Below are positions 62,020-64,000 of a stretch of DNA of 64,000 nt, one piece after another. The translations under genes and the position numbers were made by a program. Source of the stretch: Pseudomonas sp. St316. Lineage in GTDB: Bacteria > Pseudomonadota > Gammaproteobacteria > Pseudomonadales > Pseudomonadaceae. The stretch lies in assembly GCF_018325905.1 (NCBI RefSeq), contig NZ_AP021901.1:1984001-2048000 (forward strand). Direction: 5' to 3'. Positions within the stretch are counted from its first letter, which is position 1. Every line of letters starts with the position of its first letter. A model generated the notes under the pieces. The model had not been told where the DNA came from. It saw only the letters and a list, made by a program, of their open reading frames with translations, and did no database searches.

Positions 62020-63243
62020 TCATTGGGAAAGCCCGCTGCGGTTGTCGAACTCGCCATGTTCAAGGAAGTACATGCGGTAGAAGTTCGGGTCGTAATTGCG
62101 CAGTTGTTCGCCCGGCAAGGTTGGCAGTTGCGCGTCGGCGGCCAATGGTTGGACCAGGTGCGGCGTGACGATCATCAGCAGCTCGCGCTCTTCGCGGTTG
62201 ATGGAGTTGTCGCGAAAGAACGCGCCGAGAATCGGTATATCGCCCAGCCCTGGAAACTTGTTCACCTGGGAGCTGTTGCGGGTGCTGATCAGGCCGCTGA
62301 TGACGAAGCTCTCGCCATCGGCCAGGGCGATGCTGGTGTCGGTACGACGTACCGTGAGTGCTGGCACCAGTGTCCCGGCGATGTTCACCGCGTTGGTGAA
62401 GTCCAGCTCACTGACTTCCGGCGCCACCTTCAATGCGATGCGATTCTTGCCGATGACGGTGGGGGTCAGGGTCAGGCGAATACCGAACTCCTTGTACTCG
62501 ATGGACACGTTGTCGCTGCCGGCACTGGGCACCGGAATCGGCACTTCACCGCCGGCCAGGAAGCTCGCGCTCTGCCCGCTGAGGGCCACAAGGCTTGGTC
62601 GCGCCAGGGTATAGGCGAAACCGCTGCCTTCCAGCGCGTTGATCATCAACAGCGTCTTACCGGTGGCGAAAGACAGGTTGAACATGTCGTTATTGACCGG
62701 CAACGAAGGCCGGACAATACCGCCGACGGTGGGCAAGGTCCTCGGCGAGCCGAACAGGAAGTTGCCACGGCTGCCGAAAATCGACGTCGAGGCTTCCTTG
62801 AGCTTGGTCCGGCTGACCTCGACGAAACGAATGTCGGTTTGCACCTGGGCAAGCAGCATCGGGTCTTCGGAAGGTATGCTCGCAGCGGCCGTCAATGCCT
62901 CAGTGGCCCTGCCTCTGACAAAGACCATGCTCTGGCGCGGTATTTTCGAACAGTCCGTCCAGACCATCAGGCTGGTGGCGCCGGGCGCCAGGCCCGTGAG
63001 AATGAAGGCATCGCTGCCGCTGGGCTGCACATCGGCAATTTTCGGGTCGCCGACTGCCAGCTTCGTCACGGGGGCGAGGATGCGCAGTTCGCTCTGGAGC
63101 CCTTGCCCGACCTCGAAGGTCGCCGGCAAATTGTCCAGTTGCGAACAGTTTGTCGCGGCGGCCTGGGCCGCATCCAAGCCAAGACCCATCCAGAACAGGC
63201 CATGAATGAAATGTTTTAGAACGGGAGCAGTGCGATGGGTCAT
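62020..63243 (-). CDS. rcpA: RcpA/CpaC secretin of the Flp pilus
   Basis: This 407-residue outer-membrane secretin has a signal peptide (HFIHGLFWMGLGLDAAQA), an N-domain (LQSELRILAPVTKLAVGDPKIADVQPSG) and the secretin domain with LAGGEVPIPVP, the VSIEYKEFGIRLTLTPTV segment and SFVISGLISTRNSSQVNKFPGLGDIPILGAFF, ending ELLMIVTPHLVQPL. It forms the channel for the Flp fibre. The start at ATG 63243 is preceded by GAGGA. It is encoded opposite to the rest of the pilus operon and separated from it by the REP array and IS element. Confidence 0.9.
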   Translation of the reverse strand: MTHRTAPVLKHFIHGLFWMGLGLDAAQAAATNCSQLDNLPATFEVGQGLQSELRILAPVTKLAVGDPKIADVQPSGSDAFILTGLAPGATSLMVWTDCSKIPRQSMVFVRGRATEALTAAASIPSEDPMLLAQVQTDIRFVEVSRTKLKEASTSIFGSRGNFLFGSPRTLPTVGGIVRPSLPVNNDMFNLSFATGKTLLMINALEGSGFAYTLARPSLVALSGQSASFLAGGEVPIPVPSAGSDNVSIEYKEFGIRLTLTPTVIGKNRIALKVAPEVSELDFTNAVNIAGTLVPALTVRRTDTSIALADGESFVISGLISTRNSSQVNKFPGLGDIPILGAFFRDNSINREERELLMIVTPHLVQPLAADAQLPTLPGEQLRNYDPNFYRMYFLEHGEFDNRSGLSQ

Positions 63244-63720
63244 GAAGTGATCCTCGATAAGGAGAACATCCTTAGGCTTAACTGTTTGCCTCGGATCACT
63301 TAAGAGGTCCGGGGCTACCCCTTCCATCTCGCCCGTATGTTCATTGATTCCGGGTTCAGGCCGCGTCGCTATAAGCAAACGGGCGCATTTCTCCGGCCTG
63401 ACTGAACGACAGGCAGCTCACAAACAACTTTTCTGTACCCGGACTCCGGGATCTTCGAAGGCAACGACGGTATCGATCAGGTCGCTTCAGGAGCGTTCTG
63501 CCGAGCCTGTCATCGCTTCTGTTTGACGGTAGTTCAAGCATGGCAAAGCGCCACGCGCCGAATCAAAAAAAATGACTAAAAAGTGACGGAAGGGAAAAAC
63601 TCGCGCAAGCGTGCGTCAATAATCTGTCTTTTTATGTTTTGAAGGGGGATTCGCAGGCGCAAGTCCGTCTGCGGGAGGCGAGGCCTGCGAGCCATTCCTG
63701 GTCGCAGGGGCTGGCGGATA
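63244..63720. other. Gap between rcpA and the alanyl-tRNA editing gene
   Basis: No gene is supported. The region should hold the minus-strand promoter of rcpA (an AT-rich stretch lies near 63555-63620) and the 3' end signals of the gene to the right. Short open frames are not protein-like. Confidence 0.4.
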
Positions 63721-64000
63721 TCAGGCCACGTGGTAGTGCACTGACAGTGTTCCTTTCTTTTGCGAAAGCGAGGCGATGGTGACTGTTCCCAGTTCCTGCA
63801 GGCGCTGCACGTGCGTACCGCCACAACCGTAGGCGGCCAGTTCACCGAAACCGACTTCGCGCAGACCTTCGCGCAACGTGATCTGGCGCGGCAGGTCGTT
63901 GGCAATCCATTCGTCGATGCCTTGCTGAATGATCGAGATGTCCAGCTCCTGAGGGTTTTCCCCTGGTTGGAACTGCACGCGGCTTTCGCCGGGCCAATGA
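63721..64000 (-). CDS. AlaX-like alanyl-tRNA editing protein, C-terminal part (cut by window edge)
   Basis: The visible ~92 residues read in from the right edge as HWPGESRVQFQPGENPQELDIS and contain LREVGFGELAAYGCGGTHVQRLQELGTVTI with the zinc-binding CGGTH motif of AlaRS-type editing domains. Such proteins remove serine or glycine from mischarged tRNA-Ala. The N-terminal HxxxH motif and the start lie outside the window. It ends in KGTLSVHYHVA. It belongs to the ordinary chromosome. Confidence 0.85.
   Translation of the reverse strand, partial: HWPGESRVQFQPGENPQELDISIIQQGIDEWIANDLPRQITLREGLREVGFGELAAYGCGGTHVQRLQELGTVTIASLSQKKGTLSVHYHVA

Noticed and set aside
61891..63219. A 442-codon plus-strand open frame opposite rcpA
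   Set aside because: Same reason: it is opposite a secretin with signal peptide and secretin motifs, and its own translation has no family features.

Overview
The window looks like a chromosome segment of a Pseudomonas of the P. fluorescens complex. The evidence is the codon usage and GC-rich coding style, the REP-type repeats built on GTGGGAGCGAGCTTGCTCGC, Pseudomonas-type IS3 and IS110 elements, a rubredoxin reductase tail at the left edge and a Pseudomonas-style Flp (Tad) pilus locus. No sequence search was run; names come from reading motifs.

Layout. 1-0.3 kb: chromosomal rubredoxin reductase tail. 0.98-40.6 kb: a genomic island of about 39.5 kb, bracketed by two imperfect ~100-bp repeats. 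Both repeats end in the same 21 bases, which match the 3' end of a tRNA-Gly gene. A truncated P4-type integrase lies just inside the left repeat. The island is mainly genome-defence cargo: a RES/Xre toxin-antitoxin pair plus a broken duplicate of the toxin; a three-gene PD-(D/E)XK / ATPase / HNH operon whose ATPase carries an apparently degenerate DNA-methylase-like N-terminal region; a WYL regulator divergent from an unknown gene; a large Xre-led cassette (YaaW-like, NYN nuclease-like, radical SAM, PHP phosphoesterase, phosphoribosyltransferase-like, glycosyltransferase, GT9 fused to a CTP-riboflavin-kinase-like domain); an Avs-like Mrr-STAND protein; and a Gabija-like pair whose gajA is frameshifted. 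Between these lie IS elements (one IS110 nested inside an IS3) and decayed pieces of exbB/exbD, a LysR gene, a phage spanin, dctA and kup.

40.7-47 kb, right of the island: a compact locus with a LysE-type exporter, an aminotransferase-like PLP enzyme, a Cys/Met-metabolism PLP enzyme, an AmmeMemoRadiSam-like radical SAM enzyme, a YczE/YitT-like membrane protein and an Lrp/AsnC regulator preceded by a perfect 12-bp dyad. It reads like a small amino-acid-derived metabolite cluster with its own export and control.

47-63.2 kb: an AraC-type regulator and the Flp/Tad pilus locus (two flp pilins, prepilin peptidase, AAA ATPase, RcpC, TadG-, TadE- and TadF-like minor proteins, TadZ, TadA, TadB, TadC). 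It is split from a convergent block (secretin RcpA, lipoprotein TadD, DUF3613 protein) by a 76-bp tandem REP array into which an IS3 element has inserted. 63.7-64 kb: the C-terminus of an AlaX-like alanyl-tRNA editing protein.

Several genes that otherwise look intact (gajA, tadZ, an HTH gene at 39-40 kb) carry single-base frameshifts in G or C runs. Sequencing error, phase variation and true decay cannot be told apart from the sequence alone.
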